Shown here piece by piece: positions 8,875-17,293 of a DNA stretch of 36,302 bases. The notes below the pieces were generated by a model. That model was not told where the DNA came from and did not search any database. It saw only the letters and a program-made list of their open reading frames with translations. Position numbers and translations under genes: made by a program. Where the stretch lies: the NCBI GenBank assembly GCA_045650025.1, contig JAZRQR010000094.1:1-36302 (forward strand), read 5' to 3'. Position 1 is the stretch's first letter; each line of letters opens with the position of its first letter. The DNA comes from SVQP01 sp045650025 (GTDB lineage Bacteria > Bacillota > Clostridia > Oscillospirales > CAG-272).

Positions 8875-9747
8875 TTAGTCTTTCATACCGGACGAGCCCA
8901 TGGTCTCAATGATGTTGGACTGCGATACGACGAATACCGTGATCGGTACCATCATCATAATAACCGTGGACGCTGCGGCTGCACCTGCACGGGCGATACC
9001 GCCTGCGGTGATCTGGCCAATTGCGTAGTTAAAGGATTTGAGCTGCTCGGAGTGGATGTACATCGAAGCACCTGCGTTCCAAAGACCCTGGAACGAATAG
9101 ATGATCAGCGTCAGCCACGCGGGCTTAACCATAGGCATTGCGATGACCCAGTAGGTCTTCAGCTCGCTTGCGCCGTCAAGTCTTGCGGACTCCAGAACGG
9201 AGTCGTTTACGTTGGTGTCCATGAACTGCTTCATCAGGTACAGCCCCAGCGAAGCACACCAAGCCGGTACGATGATTGCCCAATATGTATCAACGAAGTG
9301 CAGAATGGACATCAGCATGAAGGATGCGATTGCGGTAACCGTTGCGTTGAACATCAGGGACAGCTGAACTGCCTGGAACATCCAACCTCTGCCCGGGAAC
9401 TTGATCTTTGCCAGCGCGTACGCTGCCAGAGAAGCCAGGAACAGGTGTCCGAAGGTACCTGCCACGGAGGTAAACACAGTGTTGAAAATGTAACGAGTGA
9501 ACGGAACCCAAGAGGTGTTCATCAGGTTAAACAGGTCAATAAAGTTATCCAGCGTGGGGGACATAACGTAGAATCTGGGGGGATACATCCACAGCTCATC
9601 CAGAGGCTTCAAGGACTGCATCAGTACGTAAAGCATGGGAAGGAACATGAATGCACCGAGGATGACGAGTACAAACGTAATACCTGCGTCGCCTCCCGCA
9701 GAACGGGCAAGTACGACTTTATGTTTTCTTGTTCTAAGTCTTGCCAT
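8875..9747 (-). CDS. Carbohydrate ABC transporter permease, MalG type (first pair)
   Basis: 290-aa permease of standard MalG length with six predicted spans and an EAA loop at about 183-203 (ESARLDGASELKTYW..P). The N-terminus is short and basic (MARLRTRKHK). Its start is one base past the stop of the upstream permease, and its ribosome site (GGTAGGT) lies inside the end of that gene, so the two are translated together. It is the third gene of the operon and is followed after 17 bases by the propeller/Yip1 gene. It most likely forms a heterodimer with the 315-aa permease. Confidence 0.92.
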   Translation of the reverse strand: MARLRTRKHKVVLARSAGGDAGITFVLVILGAFMFLPMLYVLMQSLKPLDELWMYPPRFYVMSPTLDNFIDLFNLMNTSWVPFTRYIFNTVFTSVAGTFGHLFLASLAAYALAKIKFPGRGWMFQAVQLSLMFNATVTAIASFMLMSILHFVDTYWAIIVPAWCASLGLYLMKQFMDTNVNDSVLESARLDGASELKTYWVIAMPMVKPAWLTLIIYSFQGLWNAGASMYIHSEQLKSFNYAIGQITAGGIARAGAAAASTVIMMMVPITVFVVSQSNIIETMGSSGMKD

Positions 9748-9748
9748 A

Positions 9749-10696
9749 TTACGTACCTACCTTTGAAAGCATTCTCTTAACGATGGAGTTTGCACCTACC
9801 ATGATGCAGAACAGAATTACTGCGATTGCGGAGGAGTAACCCATTTCGAAACGCATACCGCCGTAGTCATTCAGATGGTGCATGATAGTGTGTGCTGCGT
9901 AGTTTACGGAGGGGAATCCGCACAGTGCGTCAACGACGCCACCGAAGCCGAACGCGCCGGTGATTGCCATGACTGCACCGAACATCAGCTGCGGCTTCAT
10001 GTTAGGCAGCGTGATGTAGTAAAGCTCTTGCCAACGGTTCTTGATACCGTCAACGGCGCCTGCTTCGAACTGTGCACGGTCAATACCCTGAAGACCTGCG
10101 ATGAACGCCAGGAAGGACGTACCAAGCGAGATCCAAAGTGCAACGACGATACACAGAGGCATTACCCAGGACTCATTCTGGAAGAATGCGATTTCCTTGG
10201 TGATAATACCAAACTTGATCAGGGTTGCGTTTGCCCAACCGTAGGAGTCTGCCGAGAACAGCGTACCCCAAATCAGGTAAACGTTACCACCGATGGAGGG
10301 AGCGTAGAATACCAGAGTAACAAGTGCTCTGATTCTGGGAGGCAGCTCGTTGATGAACCACGCTACCAGGAAGGACATCAGGTAGGACACAGGTCCTACG
10401 ACGACTGCGAAAATCAACGTGTTCTTGCAGGCAATGAGGAAGATATCGTCATCGAAGAACAACGAAATGTAGTTGTCCAGGAATACGAAGTTCGGCCATT
10501 CCAGCAAGTTAAAGTCTGTAAAGCTGACTACGATAGAAAGAATAACCGGCATTACAGTGAACATTGCAAAGAGAATCATATAAGGTGCAACCATGAAGTA
10601 TGCTACCTTATTGCGTACCACCTCTTTCAAGATCCACTGAGTCTTGGTAAGGTCTTTACGAGTGCCAGCTTTTTTGGTTGCTGTGTTCTTAGACAT
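9749..10696 (-). CDS. Sugar ABC transporter permease, MalF type (first pair)
   Basis: 315-aa permease with a basic N-terminus, first membrane span at about 35-58 and an EAA loop at about 208-230 (FEAGAVDGIKNRWQEL..P). The loop is less canonical than in the other three permeases: it has EAGAVDGIKN in place of EAAxxDGA. An AAAGGAGA site precedes the start. It lies 43 bases after the solute-binding gene, the usual place for the cognate permease, so this pair probably takes substrate from that binding protein. Confidence 0.92.
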   Translation of the reverse strand: MSKNTATKKAGTRKDLTKTQWILKEVVRNKVAYFMVAPYMILFAMFTVMPVILSIVVSFTDFNLLEWPNFVFLDNYISLFFDDDIFLIACKNTLIFAVVVGPVSYLMSFLVAWFINELPPRIRALVTLVFYAPSIGGNVYLIWGTLFSADSYGWANATLIKFGIITKEIAFFQNESWVMPLCIVVALWISLGTSFLAFIAGLQGIDRAQFEAGAVDGIKNRWQELYYITLPNMKPQLMFGAVMAITGAFGFGGVVDALCGFPSVNYAAHTIMHHLNDYGGMRFEMGYSSAIAVILFCIMVGANSIVKRMLSKVGT

Positions 10697-10739
10697 TTAC
10701 TCTAATCTCCTTTTCTTGATCTTTTTTGATGGTACTTAA

Positions 10740-13700
10740 TTATTGATAGGATTCCAGTGCGACAGAAGCGTCGCCAAGGAAGTCAGCCAGGCAGTAAGCA
10801 ATCAGCTCGGGAGTCTTTGCATACTGGTATACCTGGTAGGAGTAGCAAGGATTCTGAGGATCGTTCTTGATTGCCTCGAACTGAGCCTTGATGTTCTCCT
10901 CGGTACTGATCTCGTATGCGATCTTGTAGAAGGTCTCGGAAGCAGTTGCGATATCCGCCATGTTCTCACGCTTGATCGCATCCTTAACGGTTGCGATTTC
11001 CTCTGCGTACTTGCCGTCATCCAATGCTGCAAACTGCTCAAGCAGCAGCATGCTCTGCTCCAGACGCTTGGAAGCCAGAGTTTCGTCTACCTCAAGAGTT
11101 TCCAGACCGAATTCCTTACGCTTTCTGGTGATCTCTTTATTAATGGTAGTAATGTAGCTCATCAGAGCCTCGGAGGGGTTCGCGTTGTCGTTATAAGCGG
11201 ACAGGAATGCGAACTGGGTGTAACGGCCCAGGATGTAGGAACCGGGGTAGTTAGGAACGGATGCAAGGTTCTCGAACTGAGCCTTGATCTGCTTGAGCTC
11301 TGCGGTGGTCCAGGGCAGCTCTTCAAGAGCTTCTCTGTTCGCAGTATTGTACTTTGCTGCAGGACCGATGATTGCAACCATCTCGTTGGAGTATTCCTGC
11401 TGGCAGTTTGCGCCGGTGAACCACTTGATGTAGTTCCAGGAGCCCTCGGTGTTGCTGCAGCCCTTTACGATAACGCTTGCGTTAACCGAGGAAACGGTCT
11501 GTCTGTTGATCTGAGTCTCACCGTTCTCGTCCACGTACAGAGTACCGGGCATCGGATAGAACTTCCACAGACCCTCGATTTCGGTTGCGAATACCTTGAG
11601 CTGGTTGTACATACCAACGTAGTCCGCGATCAGAATGGGCATTTCACCGGTTCTGAAACGGTTCGCTGCGTCGTATACGTAGGGGAAGTTGTACTGTGTA
11701 AACATGTTACACATCTTCTCGAACGCAGTCAGACCCTTCTTGGAGTCCAGGTTGATTCTCATACCGCCATCGGCATACAGGTCACCGTCTGCCTGATAGA
11801 GGAATACGCTGTAGTCGGTGGAAAGACCGATCATCATGTTCTTAGCCTGCAGGTCAGGAATTGCAGCCAGGATGTCGTCCCAGGTCTCGGGAACGGGAAT
11901 ATCGTTCTCAGCCAGGATGTCCTCACGGACGAACATCATTGCAAAGCCCTGTGCCTCGGGCAGACCGTAATAGTGCATGTCACCGTCGGGGTTCTCTACG
12001 CCAAGAACCAGCATTGCAGCATCGTTGAAGCTGCTGATGGTGGTTTCCCACTCCTCGCCGGCCTTCAGACCTCTCTTTTGGCCAACCTCCTCTGCGATCT
12101 CGTCAACGGGAAGCAGAGCGGAACGGATTGCGTAGTTGATTACGTCACCCTGGCCAAGGCCGAGGTATACGTCAGGACCCTTGCCTGCCAGAATGGAAGG
12201 CAGCAGCGTGCCGCCTGCGACCAGCTTAAGCTCGACTGCGGTACCGCCGATGTATTCACCCTTTTCGTTTACGGTGCTGTAGGGGGAGAATTCGTTGTTG
12301 ATCAGGTTTCTGATAACCTGTGCCTGGTCACGACCGGTTGCGATCCAAACCTCAACCGCTTCATCCTCGGATACAACGGACATGGAGCCCATGGAGTTGT
12401 AGTCACGGAAGAAGGACATGACGAAGGACTTGATCTCGTGCCAAGCTGCCTGGAAGATGTTGGCGCTTGCCTTTACCTTATAGTTATAATCGGAAGCGTC
12501 TGCACCGTACTGCTCACTGCCGCGAACGACAATGTAGTCAACTTCCAGAGGCTGCGTCTTAGCGCTTGCCAGGAAGGTACCCAGCGTACCGATATAGCTC
12601 TTCAAGCTTTCCAGGTTCTTTGCGATCTCGTCTTCATCCGTACCCATATCGTGCAGCAGCTTTGCGATCTTCTGCAAAGTACCAACGTTGGAGGACTTCT
12701 GTCCTGCCATGTTGGTCAGACGCTCTGCGATGGATACGCCGTACTTTTCGGGATTGTCGTTGTCCAGGATACGGGAGCAAACGACCATGTCAACCAGGAC
12801 GTCGGGCATTACGCGAGAGAAGCTGTAATCGCTGTACTCGTCGGGGGTAGTACCGGTCAGCTGGATGATCTGCAGGTAGCAGTCGTTGATGATCTCAAGG
12901 ACCTCTTCAACCTCACGGACGATATCGCCCATGGTGCCCAGGGTTACCTCAAGTCTGAGCGTGTAAGTGGTGTTCGCAGCCAGATAGATTGCGTATTCCT
13001 TGGTCTTACCGTCAGCATCAATGTCATCGGACGCCAGCTGGGTTACCTGCCAGTTGGAGTCATAGTTGTACTGAAGCTTTTCAGCCTCGGAGAAGGGTGC
13101 GCCGTTGTAGTAGCCCGCCTCACCCTCGGAAAGGCCCTGGCTGTACAGCTGCAGCGAACGGCAGACGAACATACCGTCCAGCACCTTCTGTCTGAAGCGG
13201 GTCACGAAATCGTACATACCCGCGCCGTCCTCGGTGGTGGTAAAGGTAAACTCGATCCACTGACCTGCTGCCTGCCACTTCTCGCCGCCCACGGTGTTGA
13301 GCATTACGCGGGTAGTATCGGAGGGAGAGGTCACTGCATTGGTTCTGTCCTCAATCGCATAGATGGTCTTGGAGGACATGTTGTGCATGTGCTCAGCCTC
13401 GAGCTTGATCTCGTCCTTACCTGCAGTCAGAGTGCCCAGCTTGGAGGTCAGATCTGCAATGTACTCCTCATAGGAAATAACCTCCTCTGCGGGGTACAGA
13501 GTGATGGACTTGATGACCATAGGCTCGTTCTGACCCTGAATGGTCAGCTTGTTCTCGCCTGCTTCCAGGTAGAACTCGTACTCGCCGGTGTAGTAACCGG
13601 TAGAGTCACGCAGGCTATACTCGATCCACTCGGGAGTCTGCATAGCGGTGGGACGCAGCTCGTTATTGGTGATATCGTTCTTGAAGAAACGAATACCGTA

Positions 13701-14492
13701 AGAGTCTACGAACTCGGTGTTCGCCACAGTCCATACTGCGGGGAACTCAACCGTTGCGTACACGTTGTACTCGGTCTTGTTCTTACCGAAGATGTTCTGC
13801 TTGACCTCTTCCTTAACGGTCATGCCGGTCGTAAGACCTGCAGCCTGTGCAGCAGCCTGGAAATCCTTGAGCGCTGCAGCAATATCTGCAGGCAGATCCG
13901 CCTCGGTCACAGCAGCGACGTCTGCGGGAGCGGATTCCAACGAGCCGACCGGGTACAGACCCAGCTGATACTCGCTGCTCCAGTTTTTGGTGAGTGTGAG
14001 ATAACGCGCCTCGCCGAAGGGCACCTTATCGTTGATCTTGAACACGCGCTCGATAGCAGCAGCTTTACCCACAACGGGATAGTACTCGATCTTAATCGCG
14101 TACTTTGCGCTGTCCGGCACGTTTACGATCCAAGATACCTCGCCCTCAGAAGACGTGAACAAGCCCTCGGCTACGCCGTCCTTGTCCTTCTCTGCGGGAC
14201 GAATATCACCGGCAGCTACATCCGCATCGGATGCAATATAACCGGTGAGCGCATCAATCGTAATGGTCTGCGTAGCCTTGTGATAGCCCTCGCCCGAATA
14301 CTTTGCAGAGTATTCGCCATACGAAATCGCGTTCAGAAGCTCTTTGATTTCAGCCAAGGTGTCTTTCGTTTCCTCAGATGTTGTCGTTTCCTGGCTATCA
14401 TCCGCAGCAGAGATCGCCACAGTTCCGCCACCAACCAGGAACGTCAAAGCCAAAACCAAAGCAAGAAGCTTAGTAAATTTCGCTTTTCCCAT
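10740..14492 (-). CDS. Giant solute-binding protein with N-terminal beta domains
   Basis: 1250-aa exported protein. I place the start at 14492 (MGKAKFTKLL) because a TAGGAGGAAA site sits just upstream; an in-frame ATG at 14510 would overlap that site. Residues 1-30 form a signal peptide with no lipobox Cys, unusual for a binding protein of a Gram-positive cell. Two beta-rich segments, at about 45-320 and 355-530, resemble carbohydrate-binding modules; the second opens with EIKLEAEHMHNM, typical of CBM6/35-like folds. A helical segment at about 535-640 follows. The type-1 extracellular solute-binding domain runs from about 705 to 1110 (EVWIATGRDQAQ, AGKGPDVYLGLGQGD, PETWDDILAAI, WKFYPMPG) and is followed by a helical tail. 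It probably captures a polysaccharide or large oligosaccharide at the surface (inference). It is the first gene of the operon. Confidence 0.85.
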   Translation of the reverse strand: MGKAKFTKLLALVLALTFLVGGGTVAISAADDSQETTTSEETKDTLAEIKELLNAISYGEYSAKYSGEGYHKATQTITIDALTGYIASDADVAAGDIRPAEKDKDGVAEGLFTSSEGEVSWIVNVPDSAKYAIKIEYYPVVGKAAAIERVFKINDKVPFGEARYLTLTKNWSSEYQLGLYPVGSLESAPADVAAVTEADLPADIAAALKDFQAAAQAAGLTTGMTVKEEVKQNIFGKNKTEYNVYATVEFPAVWTVANTEFVDSYGIRFFKNDITNNELRPTAMQTPEWIEYSLRDSTGYYTGEYEFYLEAGENKLTIQGQNEPMVIKSITLYPAEEVISYEEYIADLTSKLGTLTAGKDEIKLEAEHMHNMSSKTIYAIEDRTNAVTSPSDTTRVMLNTVGGEKWQAAGQWIEFTFTTTEDGAGMYDFVTRFRQKVLDGMFVCRSLQLYSQGLSEGEAGYYNGAPFSEAEKLQYNYDSNWQVTQLASDDIDADGKTKEYAIYLAANTTYTLRLEVTLGTMGDIVREVEEVLEIINDCYLQIIQLTGTTPDEYSDYSFSRVMPDVLVDMVVCSRILDNDNPEKYGVSIAERLTNMAGQKSSNVGTLQKIAKLLHDMGTDEDEIAKNLESLKSYIGTLGTFLASAKTQPLEVDYIVVRGSEQYGADASDYNYKVKASANIFQAAWHEIKSFVMSFFRDYNSMGSMSVVSEDEAVEVWIATGRDQAQVIRNLINNEFSPYSTVNEKGEYIGGTAVELKLVAGGTLLPSILAGKGPDVYLGLGQGDVINYAIRSALLPVDEIAEEVGQKRGLKAGEEWETTISSFNDAAMLVLGVENPDGDMHYYGLPEAQGFAMMFVREDILAENDIPVPETWDDILAAIPDLQAKNMMIGLSTDYSVFLYQADGDLYADGGMRINLDSKKGLTAFEKMCNMFTQYNFPYVYDAANRFRTGEMPILIADYVGMYNQLKVFATEIEGLWKFYPMPGTLYVDENGETQINRQTVSSVNASVIVKGCSNTEGSWNYIKWFTGANCQQEYSNEMVAIIGPAAKYNTANREALEELPWTTAELKQIKAQFENLASVPNYPGSYILGRYTQFAFLSAYNDNANPSEALMSYITTINKEITRKRKEFGLETLEVDETLASKRLEQSMLLLEQFAALDDGKYAEEIATVKDAIKRENMADIATASETFYKIAYEISTEENIKAQFEAIKNDPQNPCYSYQVYQYAKTPELIAYCLADFLGDASVALESYQ

Positions 14493-14930
14493 AAAATTTC
14501 CTCCTACCAAGATTTTCTGTGAGTTGCCGATATGAGAAGTCGGCTCACATTAGGGGTACGGTGCTTGCCAATAATACCATGCACTGCGGGCAGAATCCGC
14601 ACTCGCGGGACTCCGCTTGCGCGGAAATTGCCTGCTGCTCCATACTCGGACGTGACGTGGCGCATCACGCGCGCGCATGGGAACTGACCAAGCATCCGTT
14701 CGGAGCGTCCAAATTACACTCCCGACTTATCCGCAGAGATCATGCGCTCGCGCACAAAACCCCTGGCAAACAGCCCGTGGCATCAGCATTATTGCTATGC
14801 AATTGTCTTCGACGGCGTAAGCCGCCGTTTTAGATTTTCACGCCGATAAATCTTCATCAAATATATCGGCGGTCAAAAATAAGGCCATTGCCAGCAACCC
14901 GAAACGGTCCGCAAATGCCCTAATATTGAT
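14493..14930 (-). promoter_or_regulatory. Long structured 5' leader of the glycan operon
   Basis: About 440 nt lie between the predicted transcription start and the first ATG, with no convincing ORF. On the minus strand I see several hairpins: a 10-bp stem with one mismatch (GCCGATATAT / ATTTATCGGC) at about 14842-14871; CGGCG/CGCCG near 14813-14830; TCCGC-GCAA-GCGGA with a GNRA loop near 14608-14624; TGCGG/CCGCA near 14586-14602; and a GTGAG-CCGA / TCGG-CAA-CTCAC stem at 14520-14549, ending about 15 nt before the ribosome site. No known riboswitch or T-box core was recognised. Confidence 0.45.
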
Positions 14931-14936
14931 GGGCTT

Positions 14937-14965
14937 ATTATATATCAAAGTTGCCTTTCTGTCAA
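14937..14965 (-). promoter_or_regulatory. Consensus sigma-A promoter of the glycan operon
   Basis: On the minus strand, TTGACA (14960-14965), a 17-base spacer and TATAAT (14937-14942): a perfect match to the housekeeping consensus. It should start transcription near 14930 toward the solute-binding gene. Confidence 0.85.
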
Positions 14966-15497
14966 GCAACACCACGCGCCCCAAGCCCTGCCAGGCACCC
15001 GTTTTGGCAGCAAATCGACCATTCATCGTTTGTTCACAGATAAATATTTTCGGTCCGCGCGACCATACGCACCGAAATGCATAATCGTGATTTTATGCAA
15101 TTGTAATTGTAATTTACCCCATTTTACACAAGTTGCGCCCACCGTGGCGCTTTTGTCGCCCGTTTTTGTGCAGTATTCTCGCGTTTTCGCGTCGCAGTTT
15201 CAGCATTAGTAAATTTTGTTTACCCTCAACGAAATCACGTTTATTCATTTTTTATGCATTTTTTAACATTTATATTTGGCATTATTGCACAATTTCCGGG
15301 GTCTAATTTTTACATCTTGACATTTTGCACAAAATTCATATTCTTCTCGCACGTTCTGTCTGTAACGCGTCGAATTTTGCCAATATTTTGCCAGTTTCTT
15401 TTATTATTTCCTTTTATTCCCTTTTATTTTGTTTGACGCAAATTCCCCAAAAGCGCTCTTTTTCCACCGCACGCACGCGTTTTTTTAAGCCGCCCTC
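14966..15497. other. AT-rich intergenic region without a gene
   Basis: This stretch lies between the divergent promoters of the glycan operon and rlmI. It has T-rich runs and short ORFs without ribosome sites or recognisable products. An ORF at 14838-15026 (minus) overlaps the promoter and is rejected. No regulator gene for the operon is present here. Regulator-binding sites could lie in it but I see no clear operator. Confidence 0.5.
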
Positions 15498-15526
15498 TTG
15501 CATATTTCGCGCCGTTGTGCTATACT
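15498..15526 (+). promoter_or_regulatory. Sigma-A promoter of rlmI
   Basis: TTGCAT (15498-15503), a 17-base spacer and TATACT (15521-15526). Transcription would start near 15533, leaving a 20-nt leader with a GGAGG site at 15544-15548. Confidence 0.75.
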
Positions 15527-15553
15527 AAAACCAATACATTACCGGAGGATATT

Positions 15554-16783
15554 ATGCTTTCCAACCTTTCCAAAGTCAAGATCACCGAAAAGGGCGAGAA
15601 AATGCTGCGCGGTGGCCACGTCTGGGTATTTGCAGACGAGGTAACTGCCATCGATCGTCCCGCCAACGACGGCGATATCGTATACGTTTACTCCGCCAAG
15701 GACCGCTACCTGGGCGCAGGCTTTTATAACAGCGCATCCAAGATCCGCGTGCGCATCCTCTCGCGCAACGCCAACGACACCTTTGACCGCAAATTCTGGC
15801 AGCGCCGCCTGGAATATGCCGTTTCCTACCGCAAAAGCGTTATGCAGGGCGACGATTTCAAGTGCTGCAGACTGATCTTTGGCGAGGCAGACTCCTTCCC
15901 CGGGCTGACCGTGGACAGATTCGATAATCTCCTTGTAGTACAAGCACTTTCGCTGGGTATCGAGCGCATCAAAGCCACCCTTATCCCCGATCTGGTGGAC
16001 ATTTTGCGCGGCATGGGCGAGCGCATTGACGGCGTGTACGAGCGCAACGACGTTGCCATTCGCCAAAAGGAGGGCATGGAGGAATATACCGGTTGGTTCG
16101 AGGGTCTTTGCCCTGCCGAGGACGCTTCGGGTCTGACCCGGATCGTGGAAAACGGCATCACCTACGGCGTAGACGTGGTGAACGGACAAAAAACCGGCTT
16201 TTTCCTGGATCAGAAGTACAACAGAGCCGCCATCCGCGCCGTTGCCAGAGGCAAAAAGGTGCTCGACTGCTTCACGCACACCGGTTCTTTCGCGCTCAAT
16301 GCCGCTGCAGCAGGCGCCGCACACGTCACAGCGGTGGATATTTCGCAGGAAGCAGTCAATATGGCACGTAAAAACGCAGTTGCCAACGGTCTGGACGACC
16401 GCATGGACTTTGTTTGTACCGACGTTTTCGAGCTTTTGACCGATATGGCAAACAAGGTAGTCCCCTGCGATTACGATTTTATCATCCTTGATCCGCCCGC
16501 CTTCACCAAGAGCCGCGACACGCTCAAGAACGCCATTCGCGGCTACCGCGAGATCAACTCCAAAGCCATGAAGCTGCTGCCCCGCGGCGGATATCTTGCC
16601 ACCTGCTCCTGCTCGCACTTCATGACCGACACCTATTTCAAGCAGATGCTGCACAACGCCGCCGAGGATGCAGGCGTTTCTCTGCGCCAGATCGAGGCGC
16701 GTCAGCAGTCTCCCGACCACCCCATTTTGTGGAACGTTCCCGAGACGGACTACCTCAAGTTCTACATTTTCCAGATCGTTTAA
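15554..16783 (+). CDS. rlmI: Class I rRNA (cytosine-C5) methyltransferase, RlmI type
   Basis: 409-aa protein that probably makes m5C in 23S rRNA (position 1962 in E. coli numbering) using S-adenosylmethionine. The start at 15554 follows CCGGAGGATATT; a further in-frame start at 15515 lies inside the promoter and is rejected. A PUA RNA-binding domain covers about 1-75 (KGEKMLRGGHVWVFADEV). A connecting domain follows, then a Rossmann methyltransferase domain from about 205 (NGQKTGFFLDQKYNR, LDCFTHTGSFALNAAAAGA). The catalytic region has DPPAFTKSR near 312 and CSCSHFM near 352, both typical of the family. Length is normal. It is transcribed alone, between its own promoter and the terminator at 16889. 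Confidence 0.9.
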   Translation: MLSNLSKVKITEKGEKMLRGGHVWVFADEVTAIDRPANDGDIVYVYSAKDRYLGAGFYNSASKIRVRILSRNANDTFDRKFWQRRLEYAVSYRKSVMQGDDFKCCRLIFGEADSFPGLTVDRFDNLLVVQALSLGIERIKATLIPDLVDILRGMGERIDGVYERNDVAIRQKEGMEEYTGWFEGLCPAEDASGLTRIVENGITYGVDVVNGQKTGFFLDQKYNRAAIRAVARGKKVLDCFTHTGSFALNAAAAGAAHVTAVDISQEAVNMARKNAVANGLDDRMDFVCTDVFELLTDMANKVVPCDYDFIILDPPAFTKSRDTLKNAIRGYREINSKAMKLLPRGGYLATCSCSHFMTDTYFKQMLHNAAEDAGVSLRQIEARQQSPDHPILWNVPETDYLKFYIFQIV

Positions 16784-16888
16784 CGCATTTATGTTTATTA
16801 CTCAACCGCTTGTTAAGTTATTTTGCGACCGATAAACTAAAGAGCCATCTCATCGGGATGACGAATTAGCGGTAAAACTACACAAAAC

Positions 16889-16919
16889 AAAAGCAGAAGT
16901 CACAGCTTCTGCTTTTTGT
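16889..16919 (+). terminator. Rho-independent terminator of rlmI
   Basis: An 11-bp stem (AAAAGCAGAAG / CTTCTGCTTTT) with a 6-nt loop, followed by T-rich sequence (TTTTTGTT). It lies about 105 bases past the rlmI stop. Confidence 0.85.
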
Positions 16920-17197
16920 TATAAAGACGTGAAAGAGCGTCCGTATGGGAACCCCCACCACCGCCCGCGTGCAAGCACGCTCCGCGGTCCCCCTCCCCAG
17001 CGGGGAGGCTTTGCATCGGGCAACCTTACTGTAAAAACGAGCAAGACGGATAAACATACTATTGTCACAGCGGATAAATAAGCAAAAACGGACGCGCAAA
17101 TGAGCCTCCCCGCTGGGGAGGGGGACCGCGGAGTGAGCCTGCGAACGGGCGGTGGTGGGGGTTCCCATACGGACGCTCTTTCACGTCTTCATAACAA
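16915..17197. repeat. Long inverted repeat between rlmI and glk
   Basis: Two arms of about 90 bases (16915-17010 and 17104-17197) are inverted copies. They share TTGTTAT-AAGACGTG, AAAGAGCGTCCGTATGGGAA, CCCCCACCACCGCCCG and, after a diverged 12-base block, CTCCGCGGTCCCCCTCCC and CAGCGGGGAGGCT. The spacer of about 90 bases is unrelated. The arms run up to the T tracts of the two flanking terminators. ORFs in it are low-complexity shadows. It resembles the GGGGAGG-type dispersed repeats of clostridia (recollection); two copies head to head, or a MITE-like element, would both fit. Confidence 0.8.
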
Positions 17198-17241
17198 AAT
17201 AGCATGAATCTGTTCACATCCGAACAAATTCATGCTATTTT
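17196..17241 (-). terminator. Terminator of the glucokinase gene
   Basis: A 20-bp stem with one mismatch (AAAATAGCATGAAT-TGTTC against its complement) and a 6-nt loop (17216-17221). It begins 53 bases past the glk stop. T tracts flank it on both strands, so it can serve both convergent genes. Confidence 0.85.
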
Positions 17242-17293
17242 TCCGTTAACTTATCAACCCTATCGAATAGCTCTTTATTATTTGTATCACAAA

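Noticed and set aside
14493..14930. Possible T-box or known riboswitch in the operon leader
   Set aside because: No T-box AGGGTGGNACCGCG core and no recognisable cobalamin, THF or other riboswitch core was found; kept only as an unassigned structured leader.
14838..15026. 62-codon minus ORF upstream of the solute-binding gene
   Set aside because: It spans the consensus promoter, has no ribosome site and matches nothing I know.
15254..15528. Short plus ORFs upstream of rlmI
   Set aside because: They lie in T-rich intergenic DNA overlapping the rlmI promoter, with hydrophobic low-complexity products and no ribosome site.
16878..17168. 96-codon minus ORF in the inverted repeat
   Set aside because: Its sequence comes from the repeat arms and it reads through the rlmI terminator; no ribosome site or family match.
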